A stretch of 64,000 bases of DNA, taken from Anseranas semipalmata. Its lineage: Eukaryota; Chordata; Aves; Anseriformes; Anseranatidae. Below, one piece after another: positions 12,016 to 25,472 of this stretch. Within the stretch, counting starts at the first letter, position 1, and each line of letters opens with the position of its first letter. Below the pieces are notes generated by a model that saw only the letters and a program-made list of their open reading frames with translations, was not told the origin of the DNA and searched no databases. The stretch lies in assembly GCA_013399115.1 (NCBI GenBank), contig VXAA01006032.1, forward strand, positions 126,446-190,445, read 5' to 3'. The translations under genes were made by a program, and so were the position numbers.

Positions 12016-13554
12016 ATAAACTGGTCTAATATGTGAGATCACCTCTTGCAACAACTTTGCCTAGTTTTACACTGTGAAATCTTGATGGCTCTCCTAGAAC
12101 AGCTTCCAGCTGCACATTGAGACCACCGAATCCTTCTTGTACAGGAGAGTTTACAAACATAATGTTTGTCCATGAAAGAATGTTGTGCTTTTTCCCATTG
12201 CATTGGAATCTTTAAAAAAGCCATAGCCCATTTAGAGAAAAAGTCATCCTACTAATTGGCATTACTATATAGCAAATTGTTTACAAGTAGGTCAGTCCTG
12301 AGGGTAAAGACTGTTCCGGTAAATCTAGCTGCTGTACATTTTTTTCCTTGTAAAAATTTGCCTGAAGTGGAACTTCACTTATGAGTCCCTTAGTTCATCA
12401 ATGTTCATATGGATAAAATTTCCAGTATGCAGTTCTCCTCCAGACATGGAAGCTTTTTAATTTTAACTCTCAGTTAACACTCTGCTGTGAGTTTGACTAT
12501 ATTTAAAGGTTAGTGATCAAGAATGATGTGAGTATTCTGGTCCCAGTCTATCTGAGTGTATGTTTTTAAGCTTGTGCATTGCCCTATTGAAATGCAATGA
12601 TTGCTGCCATATTAATCCTGTAGCTGAATGCTCTGCTAAACTGCATCCAAAGTGTCTGCTAAATTGCAGAATTGAGCCCTCCCTTCTGAAGTCAAAGTGT
12701 GATATCTGTGTTCTATTGTGATAATACAAGCTCTGTACCTCTGCCAGGTCCAAAACTCATCTAAAACCTGCTTTCCTTTTTGGAAACCACCCTAGTTTTT
12801 CTTATTTTTCAATCCAGATGCCATTTTGCTGTTCATAAAAAAATGCCTTCCCTCTCCCCCCTCCTTCTTGCCAAAAATTGTTGAAAGAAGAATTTTAGAA
12901 CTGGGAATGCTTTAACACATGCTGTCTGCTGCCAGGCATCTGATCTCCAGATATTTGATAGAAAAGCAAGGTTTTAAACTGGGCATGGAAAGGAGACAAA
13001 TGAGATTTACAGCAGCTGGCTTAAACATTGGTCTTGCCCCTCCTTATACAGTCAATAGCTAGGATGTTTTTTAGAAAACAACTTCTTACTGAAAAAATTC
13101 TAGTTATGAAACATTTTATCTGTAGAAGGGCAGGAATAAAGTAACATCCAGGGTATGGGAACTAAGAAACAGAAAAAGTAATGTTTTTAGTAGACTTTTG
13201 TTCATCTCCAATCTTATGCATACTTTATAAATTTCATGAAAGAATCCTTCTGACATCTGATCACCACAAGGGTTAGTTACATCATTGGATAATTGACTCA
13301 CAGGATAGATAGGAGCTATGGAGGTGCTGGTGGACTAGTATACTCCTTTTATAAGGAATCAGGTGTTCGCTGCTCTCAGAGGCAAGAAATCATACTTGGA
13401 TGCACAAACCCCACTGCAAGAATGGATGCTGTGTGCATGAGAGCTAACAGATGGTAAGGGAAGACTGTTAGCAGTCTTATTGCAGGCATGGCAATTCTGC
13501 AGTATGAAGTTTTTTTCTTAAATAAGAATGGTTTTGGTGAGCAAGTGCTTTTAC
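12016..13554. other. non-coding, no gene recognised
   Basis: Unique AT-rich sequence. Short open frames on the - strand (12039-12224, 12517-12753, 13116-13301) have neither recognisable domains nor paired splice sites. Confidence 0.6.
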
Positions 13555-13712
13555 CGTGGTTTTAGAGTTTGGAAACTGAAGCCCAGAAAGGTTATGTGAC
13601 TTGCCCTAGGTCATGCAAGCCCAAGGCCGTGTGAGAAGAGTGGGGTTTCAGGCCTTCTTTTCATGAGGTCTAGGCTATGGTTGGTTCTACTCACTGGACC
13701 AGCCTCTTCCTT
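13555..13712 (-). mobile_element. MIR-like SINE relic, reverse orientation
   Basis: This is the clearest MIR match in the window. GGAAACTGAAGCCCAGAAAG, then GTTATGTGACTTGCCCTAGG, then TCATGCAAGC follows the reverse MIR consensus: GGAAACTGAGGCACAGAGAG, GTTAAGTxACTTGCCCAAGG, TCACACAGC. It continues through GTGGGGTTTCAGGCC (expected GGGATTxGAACCCAGG) into CTACTCACTGGACCAGCCTC, like the complement of the tRNA-derived head (TTAACCACTAxxCCAxxCTG). About 150 bases follow in the correct order. CORE-SINEs of this type are ancient in amniotes. I know the consensus from memory, so the subfamily is not assigned. Confidence 0.75.
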
Positions 13713-16700
13713 TTGGTTCTTCCCAACACACGTCACCTCCTTTCTGCCCGAGATGAAGTCCATTGAGTCAGCTGGCCAAAATGAGAAGTGCTTCTAAGTC
13801 ATATTTCTTCCCTTTGAAGTGGTAGCAAGAGGAAACAGTCCTTACTCTAGTGAAGTCAAAAGCAATTGGGAAGCAAGAGGAGGGAGAGAAAAGGATCTGG
13901 AAAGCATTGCCAAAGGTGTCCATGTCTGTATCATTTAGAAGACTTCTAGTGCCTTCAGGAAATAACAATAACTTGGAATCAGCCTTAAAAAAGGAGTAGG
14001 CCAATGTAAATCAGCCATAAAAGTTCAGTAGTTTTCCCCAGACACCAACAAATTAATCAAGGGAGAGATTTTTAATTCTGCATATAGTAAAAGCCTGGTC
14101 CTAGACTTCAATTTGCACAGTAGAAATCCCTGATTAAAAACGAGCCAAATGTTATTGTGCTTCAGGAAGTAGGAGAATTAGGGATGCTTACTTTGGACGA
14201 CGGTATAACCTTACAGTGTAGCCTATACAAGGAGAGATGCACAGCTGCATCTCCCCAGGAGCAGAGTACAGAATATATTGTGAGTCAGAGTCACAGTTCC
14301 TCCCTATCTTCCCTCCACCACCACACACTCCCTTTGCTCTGCTACAAGAATCAATTACTTCATCCTTTTTTGTTTTTTTTTTTTTTTTAATTGTTTCATG
14401 GAGCAGTTTACTCTCCCATGCTCCCAGCCAGCTACTTTGGCTAGCAAGGAAGGGGAGTGGGGTGAAGTTTGGCCTCTTTGCACTTCTGTCATCTTAACAC
14501 CCCTTCTCCACCCACTTCCTCCCAGCAGGGAGTATTGGGTGAGCAGCCCCTGATCTCCTCCCTGCAGGCAGGGTTGCAATGAGAAGGCTGAAATTGAACA
14601 GTCATGGGAGCTAAGTTGTGGGGGAGAGGGAGGGATACTTCTTTCTCTCTCCTATACTCCTATCTGACTAGTTATTGTCCCAGGCTATGTGTGGTGAGTT
14701 TAACCCAGCAAACATATTCTGTACATGTTCAGAGTTAAAGGTCCACATTAAAATAATACAGGATATTACCAGTGATAGAAAATGTGGTACCATGTTTACT
14801 GAAACCTGTGAAAGACCAGCATCTTCCTAATCTGATCTCAGTCCATTACTAGAAAATATGGAACGGAGCCCATTGCAAAAACAAAACAAAACAATCCCAT
14901 CCTTAGGGACTTTGGGGAGGCAAACATATGGGAAAACTCTTTACTAAAGGTAAGAGGTCAGTCAACATTTTGGGATAACTGGATGCAAAGGGGATAATCA
15001 GTTCTCAGGCCTTCTTGACAGTTGGAACACAAAGATGTTTGCTGGGCTACAAGAAGGAGTGAATAGCTTTTCCAAAGGAAGGAAACTTCACCTGTGGCTG
15101 GCACTGATGTGAAGCCCACAAATACTCAGGAGATATCTCCTGTGCCCCTCCAGAAAAAGGCAAAAGCATGCACATACCTCTTTTCTATCCCATGCTCCTA
15201 TTTTCTCTCCATAAACCTCCATCTCTGGGTTGAAAGCCACATCAAACCTCAGAAATTTCTTCCTTGACCATGTTATGAATGCCTCTCTCTTGTTATTGTA
15301 AATATTGGGGGCACACTCTGTGGTTTTAAGCTTTCAGTATAGTTTCAATCAAGTTATAGTTGAGTGGAAAGCAGAGGAGAATATGGCGTGTCAAGACTGA
15401 TGGATTCAGATCATCTGGAGTATGGGACTCAAGGGCATGTGCAGAGGTTGGATTTACAAGGAAAATATTGTGCTAGAGTTATTCAGGAAACATAAGAGAC
15501 ATAGTTGGGGACAGCTAGAAATTAAGTAAAATTGCAGAAAATATCTATTCCCATTTTAAATTATTAAGTGTTATTATGATTGAAGACAATTTTATATATG
15601 CAACTCTTAAAAATTAAAGCTCAGAGGCCAAATTCTGTTTTCAGTCATGCAGAAAGCAAGCAACTGTAGGCTCTGTTGCATATAACTGAGGTCATAATCT
15701 GGCATAGTGTCTGAGCTGGCTCAGTTTTCTATCAAGCTAATGTCAGTACTAGTAAACTATTATGAGGAAATCCAGTAGGGAATGGGTCAGGTGTTAATGC
15801 TCATTATCAAAATGATTACAAATAATTTGGAGGAATTTAAGAAACGATGTTGTGTCTTCTGGTCTAAGTTACTTCTTTAGACTTAAAATAACTCTACTGA
15901 CTTGAGTGGTCCTACTTAAGATTTACTGTGGTGTAAATTAGGAGAGAATGTAACTATGTGTTTAGAAGACCTTTCCATGTCAAATGTCTAGCAAAAGTGA
16001 AGGAAGGAAGCATAAAGAAATTTCTGAATGACAAGAAGGTAAGGCCTTCTTGTCCTCTTTTCTGTGTTCTATGTACAAGTTGAAACTAAGATCTGTATTT
16101 CTCCAAATTCTTTCATTTCCCTTAAACTTGTGGAAAACTTAAATCTATGCTGTGAAACTTGGATTCATCTTTTTTTTTTTTTTTTGCTGGTTCTGATGGT
16201 CTACAGCTATGTGGAAGGAAGAAAATAACATTATTGAAAGAAAGGTGGCTAGTTTGTCTACAATCTAATGAAAGAAATACCTTAAAAAACAAGTATAATT
16301 CCTCAAAGATATATTGTAATTTCACTGCCTTCTTCCTACCAGGCAATTCTTGGCAGTGGAAAAGAGAGTTTTACTCACAGAGTAAAGAAAATGATCTCTC
16401 CTTTTACTTTTTTTTTTTGTTGTTGTTTGTTTGTTTCTAACGAAAGAAAAATATTCATTCTACAGTAATACTAGGATTCAAGTTTTGAAATTAAAGTTCT
16501 AGATTCATTTTCAATATTTTGATAAAAGTTCAGTTCCAGAAGATCTCAGTTGTGTTAATGGATTTAGACCCATTGCATCACTGAGTGTTAACTTTAGATA
16601 CTTTCCAGTGTACACACTATAGGCAAATATCCATCCTGCTTATCTGTATTAAGGTGTCTAAATGACATACTTTGTGTTAGGTGACGTAAATCTGCACTGC

Positions 16701-17940
16701 TATGAATTCAACCATTCTGAGGCTGTGATTGAAATCTGCTTTCTCCTACAGGCTGAAAGGGTTCCAGGTGAGAAGTTGCAATTTTGGCCTCTTTTCTGCT
16801 TTTATCTTTTTTTACTTAGTTTAGTTCTTGCATCTGTCTTAGAGCATTACGTTACAGGTTAGCACTTGATATACAATAATCAAAGAAGTACTGAACCTCT
16901 TTAGCCCAATATGTAATGCAGGAGACAGTATCTGAGATATATAGCAGGCAAACATCCACTTTGTCTAAGAACTTATTCAAGGAACTCATGTACAGCAAGA
17001 TAGAAACTGGAAACTGTTGTGCTATCACAAAGTGTCCCAAGGCATTCTTGCCAGTGTCTTATTCTACACAGACCAAGCCATGTGAACAGTTTCCCAAAAG
17101 GAAGTTTTTTCCAGAAATGTAAAAAAGAAGCAAAGTGTCCATTTTGTACTAAAAAATCTTCACACTCATAAAACTTCCAGTGAAAGCAGAAGAGAATAAA
17201 AAGAATAAAGATTCTCAAACATTTCAGATTGAAAAAAAAATACATAGACAGTAACATTTTATTAGTTCTTCTCCTCTGTGCTCTGGGAAGGCAAAATTGC
17301 AGCCTTTCTAATGAAAATAAAACAAAAATCCCACAGACTACACAGCTAGGAAGGGGGAAAGAAGAACAAATAATGCTCATCATAATTCCCCTTCAGCCCC
17401 CAGATAATGGTTGGCTACTCTTAATAAATGAATTAATAAATAATAAGGAATTGTATTCCTTTTGAAGCTTCTCTGGTTGGAAATTTCCTTATGTAGTTCC
17501 TTTTCTTTTTCTCTTTTGAAGACATCCGTACTCCTTGCTTTAGTTACTCTTTAGGGTAACTTGTTCCATATGTCACATAGTCTTTTGTATGAAATAGTTC
17601 AGAGTAAATTCTCCTTTCATCTCCGTGACCTAATTTTAAGGTCTTACTGCTGTGAAGGGCTAATCTGAATCAGTTTGACCAGACTCTTCTATTTTATAAT
17701 TGTCATTTAACTCACCACAATTTTTCCCCCCTTTTCCATAACAATAAGCCCAACCAAGTCTTTCTTTGTAAGTGTTGCTATTATAAACTCCCTTAAATTC
17801 TACAGCTAATTGAATAGTGCTCTCTTAGTTCATTATTATACTACTTAATTTCATTCAAGTGCATTTTTAAAGTAATTCAGCACAGAAGCTTATTATCTTC
17901 TTTTTTTCTCAGTTGCTTTTTTCTACAGTAGATGCCAAAG
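13713..17940. other. non-coding, no gene recognised
   Basis: Mostly unique. T runs at 14366-14388 and 16170-16185 create hydrophobic chance frames. A perfect 10-bp hairpin lies at 16030-16054. No exon-like segment with good support was seen. Confidence 0.55.
16030..16054. repeat. perfect short hairpin
   Basis: GACAAGAAGG, a five-base loop TAAGG, then CCTTCTTGTC. It is isolated, with no T-run or gene context suggesting a terminator. Confidence 0.8.
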
Positions 17941-18014
17941 ATGATTTTTTTTTTTTTTTGGTTAACAACGTCTTTCTAAGTTTTTTTTTTTTTATTTTAT
18001 TTTTATTTTTTGTG
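17941..18014. repeat. T-rich low-complexity patch
   Basis: Two T runs (17945-17960 and 17981-18014) separated by about 20 bases of unique sequence. The second is interrupted by single A bases. Confidence 0.9.
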
Positions 18015-21000
18015 CTTTGCATAACTTTTTTTCCTGGGCAGATATTCCCTTTGATTCTTTTTTCCTTGGAATAAATTATATTTGGCATCTTCACAAACAT
18101 CATTTTCTTTATGTCTTCTCATGCACCTTCTTTGTAAGGAATGTATGTACTTAAAATGGTCCAGACAGTTCAACGTAATCACCAACTAACTCAACTAAAT
18201 GCTCCCTGTGCCTCACCTCTAACACTACTTTAGACTGCAGAAAACTTCACTGCAGCTGATGCAATTAATCTTGTGCAAACCAAGCATGAGTGACAAAAGA
18301 GTGCCATCCCCCCTCTGATTCTTTTCTTCCAATATTCACGTTCTTCAAATATTCAGATCTATATTCCAGCCCCAATACTTTTCTGTCTTTTCACTGGTTT
18401 AAACTGCTTGCTATTAATCGTGCATGTTCTATGGGTGGCAAAGAGATTAAAGAAATGATTTTAAAATAGACCACCTAGAAAAGTTGTACTAGTTCATCTA
18501 AGAAATTTTGAAAGAACCTATCTCAAAGATGTATTGTTTTAAAGCAGAACTATTCAAGGACTTCACTCCTTCCTCTCATCACCAACACAACCTTATGGGC
18601 ACAAGTCTTTGACTCTCTCTGAATCTATCCTGGCAGAAATGAATTTTACTCTTTTAGTCTGCTTTGCTTGTGGAATGTAGCTATATCCATAAAAAGCATG
18701 AAAATGCCTCTGGCAGTAGTTGCCTTTAAGGAGTACTAGGCTGAAGGAGTCAACCTGGCAAAAACTCAGCTGTAGGTCCAGACCAGATCTACATTAGAGT
18801 TTTTCCTACATAGATCTTGTGTTCTTCAAAATTTACTGAGAGGGACAGATGAACTGTATCACTGACTGTATCACTGCATAAACCTCATATATTACAGAGA
18901 TTGCCAGAAATTGGGTGAGATGGGCTATGTGTTGCTAAGACAGGGGGAAACACTACTGTTTTTGCCCCACTATCGCTGTTTTTGCCTCAGGGTCTCCGTA
19001 GTACACAACTGCTATTTTGTTCTTTCTGCCACAACCCTCGCTCATCCAGTTGTCTACTCCATCAATAGTTCTGAGCAAGGGTGGAGAAAGTCCCTCTCTG
19101 CCATCTCTGCAGAATGGCTTCCAGAGGGAGGTATCGGATCTGCAAAACATTGGTCCCTCTTCTCATGTTGTTAAGCAGATATTTTCCAACTCCAGAGAAG
19201 TTCCTGAATAAATTAGCCCAGGTGGGCAAAGGAGGCCAGGATCTAGATGCAGAAAATTAAGCAAATTAACAAGAAGCAATTGAGATACGTGCCTCTACTC
19301 CAGCTTTTGAACTGGTGTATGTCACTTATAGTTCTGCAAAGCTGAGATGGTATTATTTAAGGTGTACAGAGGAAATTGGTGTTAGAATCTTAGTTACCTC
19401 TAATGGAACTTTTCAGGTAGTGAGAGAGGGGCAGTCTGACATCCCCTCGAACATGATTTCAGATGTACCACTTCTGTAGTGCTCGGGAATTGGGCACACT
19501 TTGCATTTGAGTGCAAATTAGCACTCTGGCAACGCAAAAGATCAAGAAGCAAAAGTTTGCATCAGGATCTCAGTTTTGAGTTCAGCATACCAGGGTACAG
19601 AGACCTTGTGCTTTTATTTAACACTTTAATTACAGCTTTAATTGTGTAATGATCAGCACAAAAGGCTTTTTGGATATTTCTGTTATGTACCATTATCTTG
19701 CTTTATTTCTATAGGACTTTTGTTTCAAAGCACTTCACGAAGGCTGAGGAGTTCTCTCTTGACACTCAATAGAAATGTCTACTGCAAAGCTTACTTCTCT
19801 GTGTAGAGTATAGGACTCTGTTAGCCTGTTTAAGCCCAGAAGAAAGTATGCTTCACTGACCTGTCTTCTTTAACAAATAGAATATGCCTTTTATTAAAAA
19901 AAAAAAAAAAAAGGAAAGAAAATTAAAAAAAAAAACTACCAAATCAGAGTAAAGTCACATACTCTGCTGATGAGGATGTATAAGAACCTATATTGAGTAG
20001 AATTGTACATAGAGAAAGAAATGAAATTAAACACATAAAACAGAAAGAATAAACAAAGCAAAAAGTTGGTAGCTTCCTCTTAGAGCCAAGTCTTGGGACT
20101 GCAAAAGATCAAAAATGCTTTAAACCACCAGAGCATATTTCAGTTACAAAGATAAAAATAAATGCTTTTTCAAATGCTATTTAAAATTCAGAGGAGAGGA
20201 ATCTAAAAAGCTGAGGGAGTCTCAAAAAATTAAAAGTTATGAATTTGGCAAGAAAAAAACATGAGTCAATGTCAAAAAGTTTACAAGTTGACCATCTGAA
20301 AATATTTTGGATTCAGCAAATCAAAACTGCTCGCTTGACTTGAACTTTAAAAGAAATAAACAACAACAACAATAAAATGTTAGAAACATAAGTTGTCTGT
20401 TTGTTTGAAGTAAATAGGCTTTCCTTCCTTGTGGTTTGAGTTTGACTGGACTTTTCTGATTCATAACGTTTTCTGGAATTTGGGAAGTGTGGGATGCATG
20501 GAGTGGTTGTCGTTACAAAGTGAGAATCTCCTCTGATTGTTAGATACTAGCAAGTCAATAGCCTGAAGAATAATATCATTATAGTGGAATCATAAAAACT
20601 AACAATATTGTTCAAAAGACATGAGGGTAAGTGTTTAAAAGTCTTGGAATCCTTTTTGTTGGACAATACGGGCATCTAGATTTTGCCTAGATGGACAGGT
20701 CTTCTGTAGCATAGAATCACTCATGTTTACATAACTGCAAGGATCTGGCCCTTGTCTGAAAATGCTCCAATGCTTTATGAAACAATATAACCCAAGGAAG
20801 AAAGAAAAACCTTGACTGTCAAACCAGCATGTGTTAGGCAAGAACTGTTTTAAGGTCTGATGCCAGTGCACTTTTTCACCAATTCTGAGACTGACAACTT
20901 TATTTCTTCATGAGATTTTTTTAAAAAAAAATTCTCTCCTCTCCTCCCTCTTACCCATCTTTGCTCTTCTCCCAGCTGTCATCGCTGTTTACAGTTTGAA

Positions 21001-21974
21001 TAAGCAAAATGTATATTTACCAGTGCAGCTTACTGTTGTGTTTGCTGGTATGTACTGCCTAAAGGCATGTCTGTGAATTGAGCACCCACCTACATACAAG
21101 CCAGCTAAAGTATACCCTATTCTCTTGTCAGCCTTTCCCCTGTTCTGCTGTTTCATAAGCCATGCATTAAAAGTTTTTTCTAGGATTGTGAGCTTTGTGG
21201 AATGAAGACTGACATCTTACTTCATGCCTGTATGTGAGTACTGTCAGATCTTGAGCACTAAATATAAGCGTCCTATCATTCCTGGGCAGAAAAGACCAAA
21301 TCTCCTGTCTTTACCAAACACTGCTGTGGCCTTTCCCCTGCTCTCTGAACCTACATGGTGGATTAACTGAGGTCATGGAGCAGGAGAAACGTCATGTGCC
21401 TGCGTTGCAGCTGTGTATTTCACCTCATAGAGTTGTATGTGAAAGCAGTCTTACAAGAAGATTTTATTTTCAGCTGCAGCTGAGTTCTATGGCCCTTCTC
21501 CTGACTGGACATGTGCCCATCGGACAATCCCAGAGCATCTTGGTTGCCTGCCAGCCCCAAATGCCAAAGGCATGTCCCCACTTCCTCTCCCCTTACATGA
21601 TGAAGTCTGTGGGGTCTCATTCACTATGACTTAGAAATATTGTGTTTCACAGTCTTAGGGATGTGCAGCCAGAACCTGAAGAAGGCCTCCAGATGTTATT
21701 ACAATAGCAAAAACAATTAAAAATATTCCATAATTAACTGAATATTATACAGTAAATTTGAAATCTGGCTTTTCATAAATTTTTAGAAAAACTCTTACAA
21801 ATAAACACCTACAGTCTTATCAGCACTGTCCTTCAGCATCATGCAGTCTGAATCTGTCACTTTCCAAGAGCTCCTGACTTCAAGTACTGTTGAGCTTAAC
21901 TGAAAGCTGAAATTCCCAGAAAATTCCCAGAAATTTTGCAGGATTTCTTTCTGGTGTTCAACTAGTCAGAAAGA
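18015..21974. other. non-coding, no gene recognised
   Basis: Unique AT-rich DNA with an A run at 19896-19912 and an A-rich patch to 19936. Open frames of 60-90 codons at 18911-19211, 20635-20871 and 21375-21629 have no domain or splice support. Confidence 0.55.
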
Positions 21975-22410
21975 AGTGTCTAGTGGTTAAGGTCACTAAC
22001 CTGTGTTCAGTTCCTAACTCCCCCGGGAATTGCATTTATAAGTTTGGGAAAACCATTAAGGACTTGTTTATATTGCTAAAATTAGCTTCATGTTTTCCTG
22101 TAACATTACTAATGAATATGTAGCTGCTGCAATGTTATACCAGTGAAGGCAAAACATGTTAGTTTTAGTCGGAGATGTTTTTGCTGAAGTTGACTCTTAG
22201 TACAGCTGAGGTGTTTGTTTGTTTGTTTGTTTTGACTTTATTCTCATCTTGACCCTGGGTAGCTAGAGTGCATTTAGTGATTCTGCAGTAAAATAAGAAT
22301 GCAGTTTTCTAAAGCTACTTTTCTACCTCTGAAATGAGAATGACAGTACTACTTAGCTTTGTCTCAAGGATACTGTTAAGTACATTGTAAAAACTGTGAG
22401 ACTATACTTA
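21975..22410 (+). mobile_element. MIR-like SINE relic, possibly interrupted
   Basis: The left part (21978-22065) reads TGTCTAGTGGTTAAGGTCAC, then TAACCTGTGTTCAGTTCCTA, like a tRNA-derived SINE head with A box (TAGTGGTTAAGxxCAC) and B box (GGTTCAAATCC-type). The right part (22318-22410) reads TTTCTACCTCTGAAATGAGA, ATGACAGTACTACTTAGCTT and then ACATTGTAAAAACTGTGAGA, like the MIR 3' half (CCACCTGTAAAATGAGGATA, AxACTTACCTACCTCACAGG, TTTGTAAAGCGCTTTGAGA). About 250 bases of other sequence, including a GTTT array, separate the halves. This could be one interrupted element or two fragments. Confidence 0.55.
22212..22235. repeat. (GTTT)n microsatellite
   Basis: Five to six GTTT units between the two MIR-like halves. 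Confidence 0.9.
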
Positions 22411-25400
22411 CTGTGGGAGTGGTTGTGGGATATAGAGACAGCTCCTCTACCCAAGATTCTCTAGATTTCTTTGTGTATGGGCAAACATATTTTTAGATGT
22501 TTGTATCTATTGTGTATTTCACCCATCTCTTTCACCAAAAAATAAATAAAATCTAGCTAACACTAGGTTATTTCTTGCCACTATTTTCCTATACACAGTG
22601 TATCTATAATGAAGTTTTAAATGAATATAGCTGTAAATGACATTGCTGGACGCAGACCTGATGGACTCATGATTGATGTGGATAGTAATCAAGTGGTCTG
22701 TGGGTAGAATAACAGCAGCTGTGAGAGGTGTGAATCCTCTCATTCCCTGGCCCCAGAGGGATACTAACAGTGTCTTTTTGCTCATGGTGTAGTAGATAAC
22801 ATAGTTGGGTTTGTTTATGTAAACCATGATACTGATTTCGCTAATAAAGTTTATCCAGACACTACTTTTTGATCACAGTTCCTTATTTGATTTTACAAAA
22901 AGCCATGCAGAATCAATTTCAATTAAAACAAAATATGACTTTCTTACTTTTCAAGATTTGCTCACATGACCACATGCAGAAACAATGTGTATTAACTCCT
23001 CCTCGTTGTTGATTAGAAAATATTTGTGGTGACCTCAGTAATACCCGAATTTTCTTGTGAATCTGCACCTACTCATCATAGTAAAAGCTCACAGTGATGA
23101 GCTAAACGTTAGCTAAAATTTGAATCTAAGAAAGAATGTAAATGTGTTATGTTCCTTTCAGTGAGTCATTGCCTCTAGAAACAAAAATGAACAAATAGCA
23201 TCATGGGTAGGATTTTCAAACCTTTCTCGTTCAGTTGCCAAAAGTGTTTTGGTGACTTTACAGATCTCAGAATGAATTGTGAAAGAGCTCTGTAATATTC
23301 TTGCATGTGACAATGACTTCAGAGTTCAACCTGTCCTTTGATGGCCTTAGAAAAAATGGCTCAACACTTTTAAACAGTATAGATATTTCAGAAGTATTAA
23401 TGAGATGAGTGCTCTGCCAATAAGTTTTGCATCTAGAATCTGGAGAACTCCTGCCACTACATTGTCTGAAAAAGACGCAGCTTTCCAGAAACGTGAAGTT
23501 GATAAAATGTAGAATCTGATATGATATTTTGTACCCCTAGCACTATGAGATTTGGCATTTGAAGTTTATGTAGAACTTTCTTCTACCAATAATTTTGTTC
23601 TACCAAAAACAAATATGTTTCTTGGTTAGTGTGTAGAAGCACTGGAATATGCTTCAGAAAAATCTTTTCTCCAATTTTCACACTAATTTCACTAGAGAAA
23701 GCACAAAAGTGGCTTCTAGTTATTAAAGTTACGCTTGTGAAGAAAAAAGATATCACCCTAAAAATGGACATATAGCAATGAATTACAAGTATGAATGGTG
23801 ATAATTGGTCATAGTTTCACTGACCCCAAAGGTAATCTGTCCCTGTTCTCCTGTAATGCAGGATACATGTCTTACATGGAGATTTTGATCCTATGTTTTC
23901 TTCATCTTTTATGCCTTTTACATTTGTGGTTGTTTTATAATTAGACAGCCAGAAATATGAACCATAAAATGCATACAATTTATGCAAAAAGAATTCCAAT
24001 TCACGAACATCCACATACTTTGTTAATATGCTTTTAGCTATTTTGGTGCTTCTAAATGAATAGCTGTGTATACGGTATGTAACGTATTTCAGGACCAATC
24101 CAGCTCCAAAAGAAGTCAGTGGGAGTCTTTCTGTCTCCTTTTGGTAAGATGGAATCAGACCGATAAAGCTGTGAGAAACACTGGGGAAAGCTTTGGGAAC
24201 ACTTACTCAAAATTACTTAATGAGTCAGGATGAAAATACATGATCCCTCTGGTATTCCCTAATCCTTCGTATATTCAGTAATACAGTATGTCAAGATTCT
24301 GGAGACTGGAGTTTATCCTCTAAATCCACTATACCCACAGCTATATTGAACAGTGAGGACTGTCATATCATTCATTTAAGTACTGTGTCGAAGAGATATT
24401 AGTTCTGGGAGTTGAAGAGTGGGGTTCTGCATGGTTCCAGTGCCCTTTTGGGCCCTGATACTCCCAGACATGACTACGTCCAAGATGACAAGGATCACAA
24501 ATTTGTGAATAGGTTAACTATCCAATGTGAATGGTATTCTGCATACCACATTCATCCAAATTCTTAGGCTCAACTCTAACTGATGGTACTTCTAAATACA
24601 CCACCTCATATCATTCCTTCTTTGAAAGCCTGGGAAGCCTGGAAATGTATTTGAATCTAAAACCTTGACTGTCTCTAGATATGTGAATAAACTCTAGCCT
24701 CTTTTGCTGTTCCTCTTTAAAGCACCACATTTTTTTTCCAAAGTTAACATTCTCAGACCGTATTTTTATTTATTTATTTTCCAGTCTTCTCCCATTAAAA
24801 TGGCAATTTTTTGACTGTCTATCACTCTTATTGGAGCTTGACTGCTGTAATGTCTGACTGGTGGCTGACCCAGTTCGCACCCTTAAATTGTGCAACAGAG
24901 ACTTCTGAAATAACAAATCACAGTCTCATTTGCTTGACAGCCATTAGTTGTGACTAAACCATCATATCAGTGCAAGAGATGGTGTGGCACAGAAAGGGAA
25001 ATGCTGCTTTATATTTGAACCATCTGGAAACTGGAGAGTTTAACAGACAAAAACAAAAGTTTTCTTTGAAAAAAAATACACTAGTCACTCCAAACAGTTA
25101 TCTTTTAAAGTAGTGCCCTGAGTCAGAACAGACAATCACTATGCCTTGCAAAACTCAGAGAAAATAAGAGTTAGCTAAAAATGAAGTTAATTGAAGATGA
25201 GTACTGAAGGAAACCAGTACAAACAAGACAAAAAAGATGTAATTCTGACATAAATAGATCATGTTAATTACCTATGTATAATATTTTAGACTAACAATAA
25301 AGGACATTCCTCTAAATGCAAGCAGTCATAACAACTAGTAACATTTTCATCAAAAACAGACTAAGCCTTGTTTTCATGTCAAAACCAATAAGTTGCAGAA

Positions 25401-25443
25401 GTGTAATTAAGTGAATTTCAGCAACCCTATACCTCTTCATTTT
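22411..25443. other. non-coding, no gene recognised
   Basis: Unique AT-rich sequence. At 24097-24125 it holds AGCTCCAAAAGAAGTCAGTG, a phrase that recurs in part at 60213. No coding support for the open frames at 22519-22827 or 23817-24098. Confidence 0.55.
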
Positions 25444-25472
25444 GGGGGGGAGGGGGAGAGGGAGGGTAGGGG
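25444..25472 (+). other. G-quadruplex-type motif
   Basis: Five G runs (7, 5, 3, 3 and 4 G) separated by one to three bases, inside otherwise AT-rich DNA. This fits the G3+N1-7 quadruplex rule. Confidence 0.8.

Noticed and set aside
14941..14955. + strand donor AAG|GTAAGA with acceptor-like CCCATCCTTAG 43 bases upstream
   Set aside because: Short spacing and no frame continuity with any neighbour. Such pairs are expected by chance in 64 kb.
17550..17770. Faint similarity to a reverse CR1 (GGGTAACTTGTTCCATATG)
   Set aside because: Only one landmark matches and flanking order could not be extended.
19690..19735. Phrase TTTCAAAGCACTTCACGAAG, like a reverse MIR 3' end
   Set aside because: A single short phrase with no other landmark in order.
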